Shown here: positions 46,601 through 56,567 of the stretch, in pieces
Numbering within the stretch: position 1 is the first letter of the stretch
Layout: every line of letters starts with the position of its first letter
Origin: Talaromyces rugulosus
Taxonomy: Eukaryota > Ascomycota > Eurotiomycetes > Eurotiales > Trichocomaceae
Assembly: GCF_013368755.1 (NCBI RefSeq)
Contig: NC_049564.1
Span: 380,001 to 444,000, forward strand
Length of the DNA: 64,000 nucleotides
Reading direction: 5' to 3'
Made by a program: the position numbers and the translations under genes
The notes under the pieces: model-generated
What the model saw: only the letters and a program-made list of their open reading frames with translations
The model's database searches: none
Told to the model about the DNA's origin: nothing

Positions 46601-47698
46601 ATGGCGGAGACCGAAGTCACATTCCTCACTCAGGGAATCAAACTTGAGACCCCTAAATCAGGAACTTACACTGCCGGCGACAAAGTCATTGGACTTGTCC
46701 ACTTTGATCCATTGCGCAAGGATCGTGTCACTGAAGTTGACCTATCGCTGTATGGATCCTCGGATCCGGACTGGGATACTGATGGTGACGACAGTAAATC
46801 GGAAACTGGGCTGCTGACCTTGAATATCACTCTCTACAGCGGGGCGCCTGTTGTGCACAAGAATTTCCCTTTTGAATTCACATTCCCGGCATTGACAAAC
46901 CACGCTGGTCCGTCTCATGAATGGGCCCCAAATCACCGATTTGAGCACGGCTACGGCCATCCATTACCACCGACATGGGAGGGGGATTTCGATAGAATTA
47001 GATATCGATTGACAGCTCGCATTGTCAGTGAAAGACGAGGGACTACCACGTTTACCCGAAAAATCAAATATACACCATCGAAAAATGCAAGTACGGATAG
47101 CTCTTGGATAGGGTATACATGCACCCTTTTCGGCTTTTTCCGTTCTGCGCGTTTAAATCCCACTGAGGGTTTGGAGGAAATGGCTGCATCGGATACAGTT
47201 ACTTCAAATCAGGTCATTTTTCGCTTTCCTAAGGTTTTAGTCTCGGGCGAAGACTTGTTAGGCTCAATCAGCGTCCGAGCTCCGTCTTCAGAACAATTGA
47301 AACTTTGGTATCTGATCGTGGACATCAACCTAAAGAAAGGAATTCGCACCCTGGGTAATCCAGCAGGACAGAAGCCACGGCCTGCTTATCGCCCAGCTAG
47401 GCTTCTCTGTTCGTTTTCGCCAACTATCTTGCCCAATGAACAGCCCACTGATCTCCTGACTCTTTGCAAGTCCCTGTGCCCTGTTCCGCCGTTCTACACT
47501 TTCAAGACGTTCAATATATATGTTGCGGGATACTTGCAAATCAAAGCGCTATTCACCAGTTCTTCCGGGAAGTTGTATAGGCTCGCTAGTTCTGATGTCC
47601 CTGTCAGTATTGTCGGCCCACCTGGATTTGGGAACAGCATGGAAGGCGGAAAACCACGCCTGACAGACAAACCATTTTTGATTCCACAGAAAAAATAG
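46601..47698 (+). CDS. Arrestin-like N-domain protein
   Basis: A single exon of 365 aa. Its start, a beta-strand-rich segment with SGTYTAGDKVIGLVHFDPLRKDRVTEVDLSLYGSS, and the later FPFEFTFPALTNHAG … SEWAP-like region match fungal arrestin N-terminal domain proteins. A second beta-rich half follows (FRFPKVLVSGEDLLGSISVRAP). The family includes ubiquitin-ligase adaptors that drive endocytosis of permeases. I see no clear PPxY motif here, which such adaptors normally use to bind the ligase, so it may be a diverged or non-adaptor member. It lies between two amidase genes, near a transporter, but co-function is only a guess. Confidence 0.78.
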   Translation: MAETEVTFLTQGIKLETPKSGTYTAGDKVIGLVHFDPLRKDRVTEVDLSLYGSSDPDWDTDGDDSKSETGLLTLNITLYSGAPVVHKNFPFEFTFPALTNHAGPSHEWAPNHRFEHGYGHPLPPTWEGDFDRIRYRLTARIVSERRGTTTFTRKIKYTPSKNASTDSSWIGYTCTLFGFFRSARLNPTEGLEEMAASDTVTSNQVIFRFPKVLVSGEDLLGSISVRAPSSEQLKLWYLIVDINLKKGIRTLGNPAGQKPRPAYRPARLLCSFSPTILPNEQPTDLLTLCKSLCPVPPFYTFKTFNIYVAGYLQIKALFTSSSGKLYRLASSDVPVSIVGPPGFGNSMEGGKPRLTDKPFLIPQKK

Positions 47699-48469
47699 TC
47701 ACACGGACAACAGCACGTTCAATTGATAGTTTTGAGATAGTTGCTGCCGTAGTTGAAAGGAGGAAACTGTCAACTAAGGTGGATATCCTGCACCAATAAT
47801 AAACCACCACCGATCTCAATTTCCGAGAAGTGAATGTTCAGTAAGCGATCCCAGAGCCAGGCTGAGCATAAAGCGGCGATGTGCTGGGACGCCTAGCATC
47901 GCACATATTTGTTATATGGGTTAAAAAAATGGAAACATCTGGGTTGACCTATCAAGGCGATCTAACTAGTTGTCCCTAGTTGTTTTGGTCCCTTCAATGT
48001 TGGGTCGCCAAAGCATTCTAGACTGCTCGGATCCACATACTGATATATAAGCGTATAGATGCAACGGGCCGTACGCCGGCTAAGGTCCAGGTAACATTGA
48101 AGTAGAATCCTACTATGGCTTAGACGAATTGAAGGGTTGGACTTTCGAATCTATAAGGTCAGCAAGGATGCTATACTATTGATTTAGAGCTCCACCGTGC
48201 TCATTATTGAAAGAGAAAGTCCTCTTCGTGACGATAAACATTAATACTGAACACTGAGACCCTCCGGGAATTTGAGCAGATAAACCAACACAGATAGTGC
48301 ATCTCTTCTTTTCAGAAAAAAATAGTAGCCTGAAGCCTGGGCTCTCCAGCGGTTCGAGCTCCAGTTATCATTCGCGTCTAATACATGTACAGTTTGTTAA
48401 AATCGTTTGCACATACAATAGAGATTGCCATCTCATAATTAAATCCACTCTGCATGTGGTTGCTAGATT
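47699..48469. other. Intergenic between convergent genes
   Basis: About 770 bp between the arrestin-like and tandem regulator genes. No gene is seen; a TTCGA-containing stretch near 48350 does not fold as a tRNA. Confidence 0.5.
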
Positions 48470-51400
48470 TTAGATTTTACAATACAATCCTTCTAATATC
48501 TCCGAGAAACCCATAGACAAATTGGCTGGATCAGCCTCCATCAACGCCATAGTTGCTAAGCAAGATCGCACCGTTCGTTCCCAACTATTATGGTCCGCCA
48601 CATCTCGCTTCTCAGAAGAAAACAGATGAAGCGCAGCAGAGAAAAGAAGGTGTGAAATGGTCCAATCAGTGGGAAATACCGGAATCTGGCGACATATTTC
48701 ATCGTCGTGAATAGCACAAAACGAATATTGTTGTTGTCTGACGAGGAGGCTACAGCAAGACACAATTTCTCGAACAGCGTTGAAAACATATTCAGCCGTT
48801 TCGGATGAAAACCTAGAGAGAATGAGAATAGTCGAATTGTATTGCAAGCTACCCCATGCCTCGAGACACTGGACAGCTCCTTTCCAGTCGTGCAGCTCGC
48901 TCCTAATAGCGGACATGAAGTCCGTTTTCCAAGATTGGTTCCATTGGAGTAGTTCTTTTCGAAACATTTCACATCTTTCCTTCAGTTTTCCTGGATTGCA
49001 CTGCATGGATGCTTCGGAGAGCAGGAGGCTTTGGACTTGCATTTTAATTGTTGAGATTCGGTAGAACTGTATAGATACGCGTTCTTCTGTGGTGTCACAG
49101 ATTGGCTGGGTCAATTCCTACAAAAGTGTCAGTTTAGACTGCATGCAGTGAAAGATTCTTGTCCTGACATCACGTAATTTATCTCCTGTTATCAACACCG
49201 TTGGCCGACCAAATGCGGTAGTTACTTTCCTGCTCTCGTCATCAGTCCAGTGCTTGGATTCCGGTATCTGCACGTACCCCTCGATGCAATACAAGGTTCT
49301 GGCGAGCATAGTGAGATGGCCTTCATCTAGGTCATTGATGTTCTCTGAACGGCCGTGTGACATATCAAAGTAAAGTCGAATCGCAAAGCCGAGATTCCTC
49401 CAAATGTCGCCTCCGCCAGGGCTCAGGAGCAAGTATATACATATGAGCAGAGATCTTTGCATCATATGCAAAGTACTGGAACCCGATGAATGATCACAGC
49501 CTGTGTCGACATGTGAAGTGGCTTTGTCAAAGTATGCAGCCGGCGTGAAGCCCACCCAGGGCTCGGCTCTCTTCGTTAATTGACTGCTTATAGCGAGAAT
49601 CAAGTAGAACAGCTCCTGGTCGTGGTCCAAACAAGAACCAAGGGGTTCGGTGTAGCAACATGAGAGTAGACCCTGCAAAGACTCGTCATTCATGACGGGG
49701 TACCACACGTGGACTGATCTGTAAAATACTGCAAAGAGACGCAAGGCGGTCGAAATGTCCGGGCGGTTAACCTGGACCCTTGGTGTGCTGGAATCAGGGA
49801 TCGGTCTGGCGCCGGGTTCGCGTCCGAAAATTGCAGGGGTGTATTCTGAAAGCGGAAGCATAATTGAATTTATCGACGCAAGGTGACTTGACACGCCAAA
49901 GAATATATAATCCGGGTTTGTGGTCCGTATAGAGGACATGGGCGTGTCCTGTGACTTTCCCGACCCAACCTTGGATGTTCCCGCAGCTGGGATCAAGAGA
50001 TTGATGCCCCAAGTTGGCTGTGAGTTGGCTATAGAGACAGGCTTTGAAGGAAATGTAGAAGCTAAAGAAATATTTTGAAGTGTTGGTACAAATTGGCTTG
50101 CCGCAGTGATCCTTTGGGTTAAATTATGGATATTCCTAGGATACGAAACCACTTGTATAAGCTCCAAGTCTAGACAAGTACGACTAAAAGCGAGGGACTA
50201 ACCTTCGGGGAATTTCTTGCGATAATATAAGATCATAATAAACACACTCCCGGCGCGATCTATGACAGGCACCACAGAATGGAAGCTCACGATCGCACCG
50301 TATGTGTTGATCACGACAGAAGCTGCAAGATGGCATTGAATCAATGACATCCTTGATGTCTTTTGGAAGCTCTGAGGTCGGTATTTCGTTTGTAGCCTCT
50401 ACAGTACTCGTGAGAAGCGTCTGCTGCTGTTGAGCTAGCCAGGAGGATTCGAGAAAGTTAAGCGAGTATGCGTCCTCAAAATCGAATTGAGCTCCAATAA
50501 ACTCTTGCCACATATCATTTGAAAATGGCTGTTGAGAATATTCGTGAGGCGATGAAGGTTCAACAGATAGAAATTCATGCTGGATCTCTGTATTTGCTTG
50601 ATATATACTGCGAATGCGACGTTGCGAGAGCAGTAATTCAAGCTCCCCAAGGAGTTTTAAATCATTTTCTGAGCCGATCGAACCTGGTTGATGCGAAAAT
50701 ACGACATCTCGGAGATCTTTGATATACAAGCTAGTGATATCAATTACTGGCCACCTCTGTGCCCCAACATCCTATCAAGACTTAGTGTCCATTGAGATTC
50801 AAAGATCTCGAGTGTTACTCACAAGAATAGCCATCAAGTTGTCAAGTGCGGAAAGGAGCTCATTTTCTAAAGAAGCTTCACGGACGATGTATCCATAGTT
50901 CCCGAAGATGTACAGTAGTACGATTGCTGCTTGAAAGGCATTGTTGACCACCACAAAAGTCCAGGTTAATCTGGGGTTCTGAAAAGATTTGTGGTAGCCA
51001 TTGATTAGGCTGATCGCGCTTGTCGTTGCGGCCATTAAGGAAGCATGACTTGGTGCCATATTTCCGGGATATGGTCGATGCAACAAGTTCTGGCTATGAT
51101 GTGCACTGTTGACTATCCATTGCGGAACGACACCATCCGAAGAGACTGAAAGATTAAGCATGCTGCTTATACGCTCCTCCATGTGCTGAACCCAGTTGTC
51201 GTGACTTGGAAACTGATCTGGGATAGCCCGATCGAAGAATTTGATCTCGTATATTTCGGATTGAAGCCGGCATAGTTGGATCTGTAGCAAAAAGTGTTTC
51301 GCATTTAGCCTTCCATCACTATATGATGTAGAAACCTCGGCAGTATGGCTCCCTTCTTCAACACCACCAGGCAAGCATGTAGTGATATGCCCATCGCTCA

Positions 51401-52622
51401 CACACGGGGGCGATCCTGTTGAAATTGCAATAGTCCTGTCGATCAAATAGACCTTTTCCCGTTGTTAGTCCCGACAAAGAGAACCAAGAGCGTTTTTATG
51501 GGCTTTCAGAACTGTACCATCCAAAATACCTGCCTCCGGAGGCTTACCTCCTGTGAAGTAAGCCCGTTAGTAGGATCTACCTCTTGATGAAGGCCTAATC
51601 CAATGGCCATGCGTACGGTTTCACCACCCAAGTAGAATACATTATTGATATATGGCAACAAAAGGCCAAGTTGTATCAACAAAAGAAGCCCCTGGAGTGA
51701 TTTGATATTAGAGTGCTTTAGGAAAGTCCAATGGCGCATTGCATCGCGGTAAAGCGACTCGCTCATTGACGCGACTCTGGAGAAGTCTTCACGCCGCGAT
51801 GTGAGGCAGCTGACTGCCAACACCATCGATACTATAAAACGGCTGACATCTGGGAATGAGGAGTCATTCGCCTGCTGTTTAGAATAGACTTGCCCAAAGT
51901 GATACCATAGCTCACTGCTGGTAAAGCATGGATATCGTGGTAGGATCGCAATCACGTAGTTGTCAAAGATGTGCCTTGCAACTTCGAAGGGGATTCGCAG
52001 AGCATCGATTCCTGAGAATTGAGACTCATTCCCATAGCCTGCTCGTTTTCCAAGATGTTCATAGTAGAACCCATGTACCGGAACCTTGACAGGAGGTCGT
52101 TCTGTCGGGTAAAATAACTTGGATTCATGGAGGAGCCCCGGGTGACTGCCCACGCAACTCGTTGTATACAAGTTGCGTATCGAGATGCTTACGGTCTGGA
52201 GAGCTTGATTGTAAGCATGTCCAGAGACTTTGGCTGTCTTTAAAACTATACTGTCTGTCTCGATTTGCATGTAATCCGGCTCTGGTCGGCTTCTTTGATC
52301 TTGCTCGGTCTCAGCTAATCGCTTCTCTAAATACTGGAGCACACTGTGAACGGTCTTAGCCTCAGCCAAACGCAGCCACAAAGAGATGGGTGAAGCACCT
52401 TCGTGGGACTTCTTTGCGGCTATGCCGGTTAATGCCTACACACTCTTTACCTGCTATGATGCATCGAGAGCAGGAAGGCAACTTCTTGTCGCACTGAATT
52501 CAGGTGTCAACTGGTTGCTCAGTCACAGACAAAGATTCAAGATTTCTTCATTGTACCTTCTTCTTTAGCGAATAGCATCTAGCGCAGGCTAGAACAGGTT
52601 GGACACGCTGACGGCTCGTCAT
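48470..52622 (-). CDS. Bipartite transcription factor with two Zn2Cys6 clusters and two MHR regions
   Basis: Seven exons (52557-52622, 52399-52493, 51518-52343, 50823-51452, 50203-50771, 49169-50135, 48470-49117) total 3801 nt, giving 1266 aa with all phases consistent. Cluster 1 has cysteines 13, 16, 23, 30, 33 and 40 (CARC … CDKKLPSCSRC … C). A full MHR follows to about residue 540 (VFWMVYLIDRTIAIS; AILDVGAQRWP). Cluster 2 has cysteines 688, 691, 698, 705, 708 and 715 (CSFC … CDRELPFCGAC … C), then a second MHR. Both clusters end in a (K/Q)E(V/I)PR motif and each is followed by a phase-2 intron at that point. Alternatively, two genes may exist, the second starting at ATG 50336, but no stop or terminator separates them. 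The penultimate intron has a weak GTCAGG donor. It probably regulates the flanking amidases. Confidence 0.8.
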
Positions 52623-52783
52623 GAGGACTTGCAACGTGCATGCAGACAGGTGGTTCCCAGCGAATTCCGGCGCTGATCCGACCAAGCATTAGAACTCCAA
52701 ATGCCTATTGCGAATCTCTTATCGAGACCAAATCGTGACTAGGGTGATGCATTGCATTCACGGCTAGGATGAGAAGATAGGTC

Positions 52784-52805
52784 GGACCACATCAGGATGT
52801 GGTCC
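52784..52805. promoter_or_regulatory. Perfect palindrome, 10-bp arms GGACCACATC / GATGTGGTCC
   Basis: The two 10-bp arms are exact reverse complements with a 2-bp AG spacer. It lies between the regulator and amidase 2, 3 bp before a CGG-N7-CCG site. A dimeric protein-binding site is the simplest reading; the arms could also form a hairpin in RNA. Confidence 0.5.
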
Positions 52806-52808
52806 TAT

Positions 52809-52821
52809 CGGCACTATGCCG
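52809..52821. promoter_or_regulatory. CGG-N7-CCG site with inverted CGGCA arms
   Basis: CGGCA-CTA-TGCCG is a perfect 5-bp inverted repeat containing CGG and CCG spaced by seven bases. The matching spacing is seen at 43071-43083. Confidence 0.45.
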
Positions 52822-52838
52822 GAAGAGGTTAGACCGAC

Positions 52839-53033
52839 ATGAGGTTATTGATGTATACGTACCTTGAGGGAAAATTCACCAACGTTGTGTTACTGTATTG
52901 CTTCGCTGGCAGAGAATCCATGCAATTTTTGGTTACCAGCTTCTCAGACCCCTGTAAAAGTGTAGATACCTGCTTCCCCGCGGCTGCTCCCTGGGGCTCC
53001 ACCAGCGCTAGCAAAAGTCCGACAACAGCCTAG
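52839..53033 (+). CDS. Possible small ORF (64 aa) upstream of amidase 2, block B
   Basis: An ATG at 52839 opens a 64-aa frame: MRLLMYTYLEGKF … LLYCFAGRE … FSDPCKSVDTCF …, with an Ala/Ser/Pro-rich end. The middle matches, mostly at synonymous level, the frame in the amidase 1 promoter (43202-43393). It ends 185 bp before the amidase 2 ATG and could be an upstream ORF in its leader or a free small gene. I recognise no family. The copy near amidase 1 lacks an in-frame ATG, which argues for caution. Confidence 0.35.
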   Translation: MRLLMYTYLEGKFTNVVLLYCFAGRESMQFLVTSFSDPCKSVDTCFPAAAPWGSTSASKSPTTA

Positions 53034-53218
53034 TCGGAGATAGGCCCGAGTGGATCACTTCTATCAAGACCATGATGATGCGATAAGTAGTTCATCATGG
53101 TATAGAGCACTGCACGCCGAGGGCTATTTAAAGTCATGGCTGAGGGCCGTTCCCTCGGTATGTGCAGCAGGATCGAAGCTCTCGCCCACTTTTACCATTG
53201 ATCCTTCGAAAACTCAAG

Positions 53219-55038
53219 ATGTCTATTGTCAGACTCGACGCGGAGGCTCCGAGGGTAGCTGTAGAAGATGTCGTGAACATCGCTGCCAAAGGGGGCATAA
53301 AGCTATCGGACCAAATGGCAACGGATTTTGTCACGCTCGTCAGCGGTCTCGAAGCCGTGATTGCCAATTTGCCGGACGACAGCTGTGTTATCCCCATTCC
53401 GGACCTCAGCAAGTACCCACGGACAGGCATTCACGTACCTGAAGACAACGATCTCGGCGGATGGGCAACAAAGGTCGGAAATTTTCCATTTACGCAGGCT
53501 CTGTATGACTGATAGAGACTCAGGTTACTGCAAAATGCACAGCTCCTACCAGCGACCTACTCAAAGGCCGAACAATCGCGTTGAAGGACAATATAGCGTT
53601 CGCTGGAGTGCCATGCACAAACGGAACATCCATGGTAGAGTGGACACCGAAAGTCGACGCCACCGTCGCGACTCGCGTGATGGATGCCGGCGGTATCATC
53701 GTCGGCAAGGCCGGTAAGAGGTCACTATAAGTTGAAGCTCTCTTTGCTGATCCATACCTGTTAGCATGTGAAAACTCCTGTTTCGAGGCTCTATCGGCGT
53801 CGTCTATTACCGGCAATGTACACAACCCTTGGGCCAAGGGGTACAGTGCTGGGGGTTCCAGCAGCGGCTCCGGCCGCCTCGTAGGGACCGGTGCTGTACA
53901 TATGTCCATCGGCTGCGACCAAGCTGGCAGTGTCCGAATCCCTGCGGCTTCCTGTGGAATCGTCGGACTGAAGCCGACGTGGGGTATGGTACCGTACACG
54001 GGCATAATCAACCTGGATGCGACGATTGACCACGCGGGACCGATGACACGCACAGTACGGGACTGCGCCCTGCTTTTAGAGGCGATTGCCGGCCCAGACG
54101 GATGGGATGACCGACAACTTTTACTGGGGCTCGATGACGAGAGACTAAAGTTTGTCGAGCCTGTCGACGAGGTCGTGTCGAAGCCACAAGGCAAAATGTT
54201 GAGTGGTATCAAGATCGGGGTTCTCCAAGAAGGTTTCCAGATCGACGGCCAGGACGATAACATTGTCAAGTGCGCCCAGGCCGCAGTGGACAAGTTCGAA
54301 GCTCTCGGCGCAAAGGTGGCACCGATTTCAATCCCCGAACACAAATTAGCGTCCCTTGTCTGGATGAGCTCTATCTCGCTCTGTGGCGGACAACAAGCCT
54401 TGTTAGGCGGGATGGAAGGAAGAAAGCAGCTTTACATGACTGACCGGTTGTCATTAGTTGGTCCCCACCTTACCCAGCAGCAGTTCAGCTCTCTTGGCCC
54501 TGGAGCAGCCAACTTGTACCTCAACCACTTATGGTTCTCAGAGAAGTACGGCCCGGCGCTTCAGGGGAAATGCATGAACCTCCAGAAGTTTATCAGCGTA
54601 GGTCACTCACTCTTCGAAGCTATCATTTGTTTCCAGTTGTGCTGAGATTGATTCAGGACGCCTATGATAAGGCGCTGAAAGAATTCGACGTCTTGGTCAT
54701 GCCTACACTACCACACCCAGCTCCGAAACTCCCGGAGAATGGCTACGAAGAAGGAATACTGAAATTTGCGATGAGGACAACAGGAATGATAGCCAACACA
54801 TCGCCATTCGACAGTGAGTCTTCCATCTTTTCAAAATTGACGTGTGGTGACTAACAAATAACCCACAGACTCTGGACACCCTGCTCTTTCGATCCCAGTG
54901 GGCTTTGTTCCTGCTAGAGAGGATGCCAACGTCAAGCTTCCTGCCGGATTGCAGCTGGTTGGCCGTAAATATGCGGACGCGGATTGCCTGAAGGTTGCAG
55001 CTGCCTGGGAGAAAGCATATGATTGGAAGACCTTGTAA
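53219..55038 (+). CDS. Amidase 2 (amidase-signature family, bacterial-type layout)
   Basis: Exons 53219-53473, 53524-53713, 53765-54597, 54657-54813 and 54869-55038 total 1605 nt, giving 534 aa. The triad is Lys106 (TIALKDNIAFAGVP), cis-Ser181 in AGGSSSGSG and nucleophile Ser204 in CDQAGSVRIPAASCGIVGLKPT. The long N-terminal extension before the Lys and the DGWDDRQ segment recall enantioselective/aliphatic amidases of actinobacteria and their fungal relatives. Intron 1 uses an atypical donor GTCGGA, chosen because it alone restores LGGWATKVTAKCTAPTSDLLKGR. It should be cytosolic and release ammonia from an amide of unknown identity. It is divergent from the tandem regulator. Confidence 0.88.
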
Positions 55039-56567
55039 GATTTGGACGTGACAGCATCGCCAAAGCACTGAATAAGAAGAATATCACTTTCTAAGAAGGA
55101 TTCACTTTCCTTATAAAGCTCCGAGGGTGGAGATTGGCCTCTAGTAGTGGAGCTATTAGCTCACTACGTAGTATGTAACCACCTAACTTTGAGGTTGCAT
55201 ATTGATGAAAGCAACAATCTCGCACAGGATACCCTAAGACATGTTACAAACCATATTGAAGGTAGCCTTATAGAGAGATACGTTAAATCGGCTGGTTACT
55301 AACTTATAGAATCTTTAGCATGTACTACTTCCACAGTTAGATATACACGCTTTATTTCGATCATAAAGGACTCACATTTATTCCATATATCGCATCTACG
55401 GATATGTTAAGAAGTTAGAATTGGAAAAATCTGTAACTAGAGCCTATGTCAATTTACTGAAATTCATTGAGTTAAACATTTGTCATTCCGTGTTTAAAAA
55501 TAATAATAAAACTAAACTAAACTAACAACCTTGAAAAAAAGAAAAAGAAGAAGAAAAAGAACAGGACAGAACAGACATGAATTATTATTTTTTGCTTCCC
55601 GCCCGAACATTGAATTTGGTTGATCACAGCCCAGATCTCGTCTGGGCCCTTCTTCTCATCCGCTTCGTCCTCCTCGTCCAAGACAAGATGTTCTTTTTCG
55701 TGGGCCAGGGCCCCCTCCAGATACTCAATAATGCCCCTATATAGCCTCACTAACCGGCTTGCAAGCTTCTCAATTTGTAATTAAAATACCAGAAAATACA
55801 AGCGATTTCTATATAAATAGGAGTTCAATTTGCAACATTAAACGTATCAAGAAATATAGACCTATCGATTTTCTGCAACGTATCGGATTTCTGCAACTTG
55901 TAGGTGGTTTATCACTTGCAAGCGGTTTGCAACTGTTCACATTTTGTAACGCTACCATATTGTGAATATGTCGTAGAAAGCCACTACACTTAAAAAATTA
56001 TATACGAATCGACATTTGCAATGGCAAGATATGTGTAGATTTTTTTGTAGCGTTGCAAAACCACGCGACGTTCCCGCAACAACGTGTAAAAAGAGCCTTA
56101 AAAGGGAATTTATTAGACTCATGTCAACTGGTTTATTCATTACAAAATTGTTACTTATTCCCTCACTATTAGAAGCGAGAAGGCAGTGGAAGACGGACTA
56201 GGTCGCTGCCTGAGGCACCGAAGCGGGAAACTCAACACCACGATTCCCGGGCCGGCGCTATGTAGAACGACATCACAAAAACATGAAAAACGGATTTACG
56301 TGGAACCATGGTTTGTAACGCAACTATATGTAGTTAGAACGTATTCTATATTCAATATTCATCTAAGCAAATTAACTTGTCTCTATTACAAGCTTTTTTC
56401 AAGTATCACGACTCCCGGATACTTTAGCACATAAAAAGCAACTTCGGTCTTGACAAAGGAAACAAAACATAAGAAATATGCATTAATCATCATTCCAAAC
56501 TCCGTCAAACTATGTAGTGAAGTCAGACTCAACGTGTTTACTCGTTCTCGCCCGGGAAACTTCGGAT
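55039..56567. other. AT-rich intergenic region with TTGCAA motif cluster
   Basis: About 1.5 kb without a supportable gene. 55520-55560 is a purine-rich run. 55830-56090 contains many TTGCAA/TGCAAC motifs in both orientations and a 14-bp imperfect inverted repeat. Frames such as 55517-55750 (minus) are acidic and low-complexity and have no recognised match. Confidence 0.5.
55942..56060. repeat. Foldback candidate with 14-bp inverted repeats
   Basis: TTTTGTAACGCTAC at 55942-55955 and the complement of TTTTGCAACGCTAC at 56047-56060 match at 13 of 14 positions and enclose 91 bp. Neighbouring TTGCAA motifs occur in both orientations. This could be a small non-autonomous transposon remnant; no target-site duplication was confirmed. 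Confidence 0.35.

Larger units (their letters stand above)
52623..53218. promoter_or_regulatory. Bidirectional promoter: tandem regulator / amidase 2
   Basis: A 596-bp divergent region with a 22-bp palindrome (52784-52805), a CGG-N7-CCG site (52809-52821) and the block shared with the amidase 1 promoter (52894-52977), which lies within a small ORF (52839-53033). Confidence 0.6.

Noticed and set aside
48345..48380. TTCGA-containing stretch resembling a tRNA T-arm
   Set aside because: No acceptor stem, anticodon arm or D-arm can be formed around it. I found no convincing tRNA or rRNA anywhere in the window.
50184..50729. Stand-alone 181-aa gene within the regulator
   Set aside because: Its start is only an internal position of exon 5. 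Upstream and downstream exons join it in phase and it carries the second zinc cluster of the large regulator.
55160..56450. Possible solo LTR or retroelement fragment
   Set aside because: I could not find paired direct repeats with TG…CA ends or a short target-site duplication, and no gag/pol motifs are visible.
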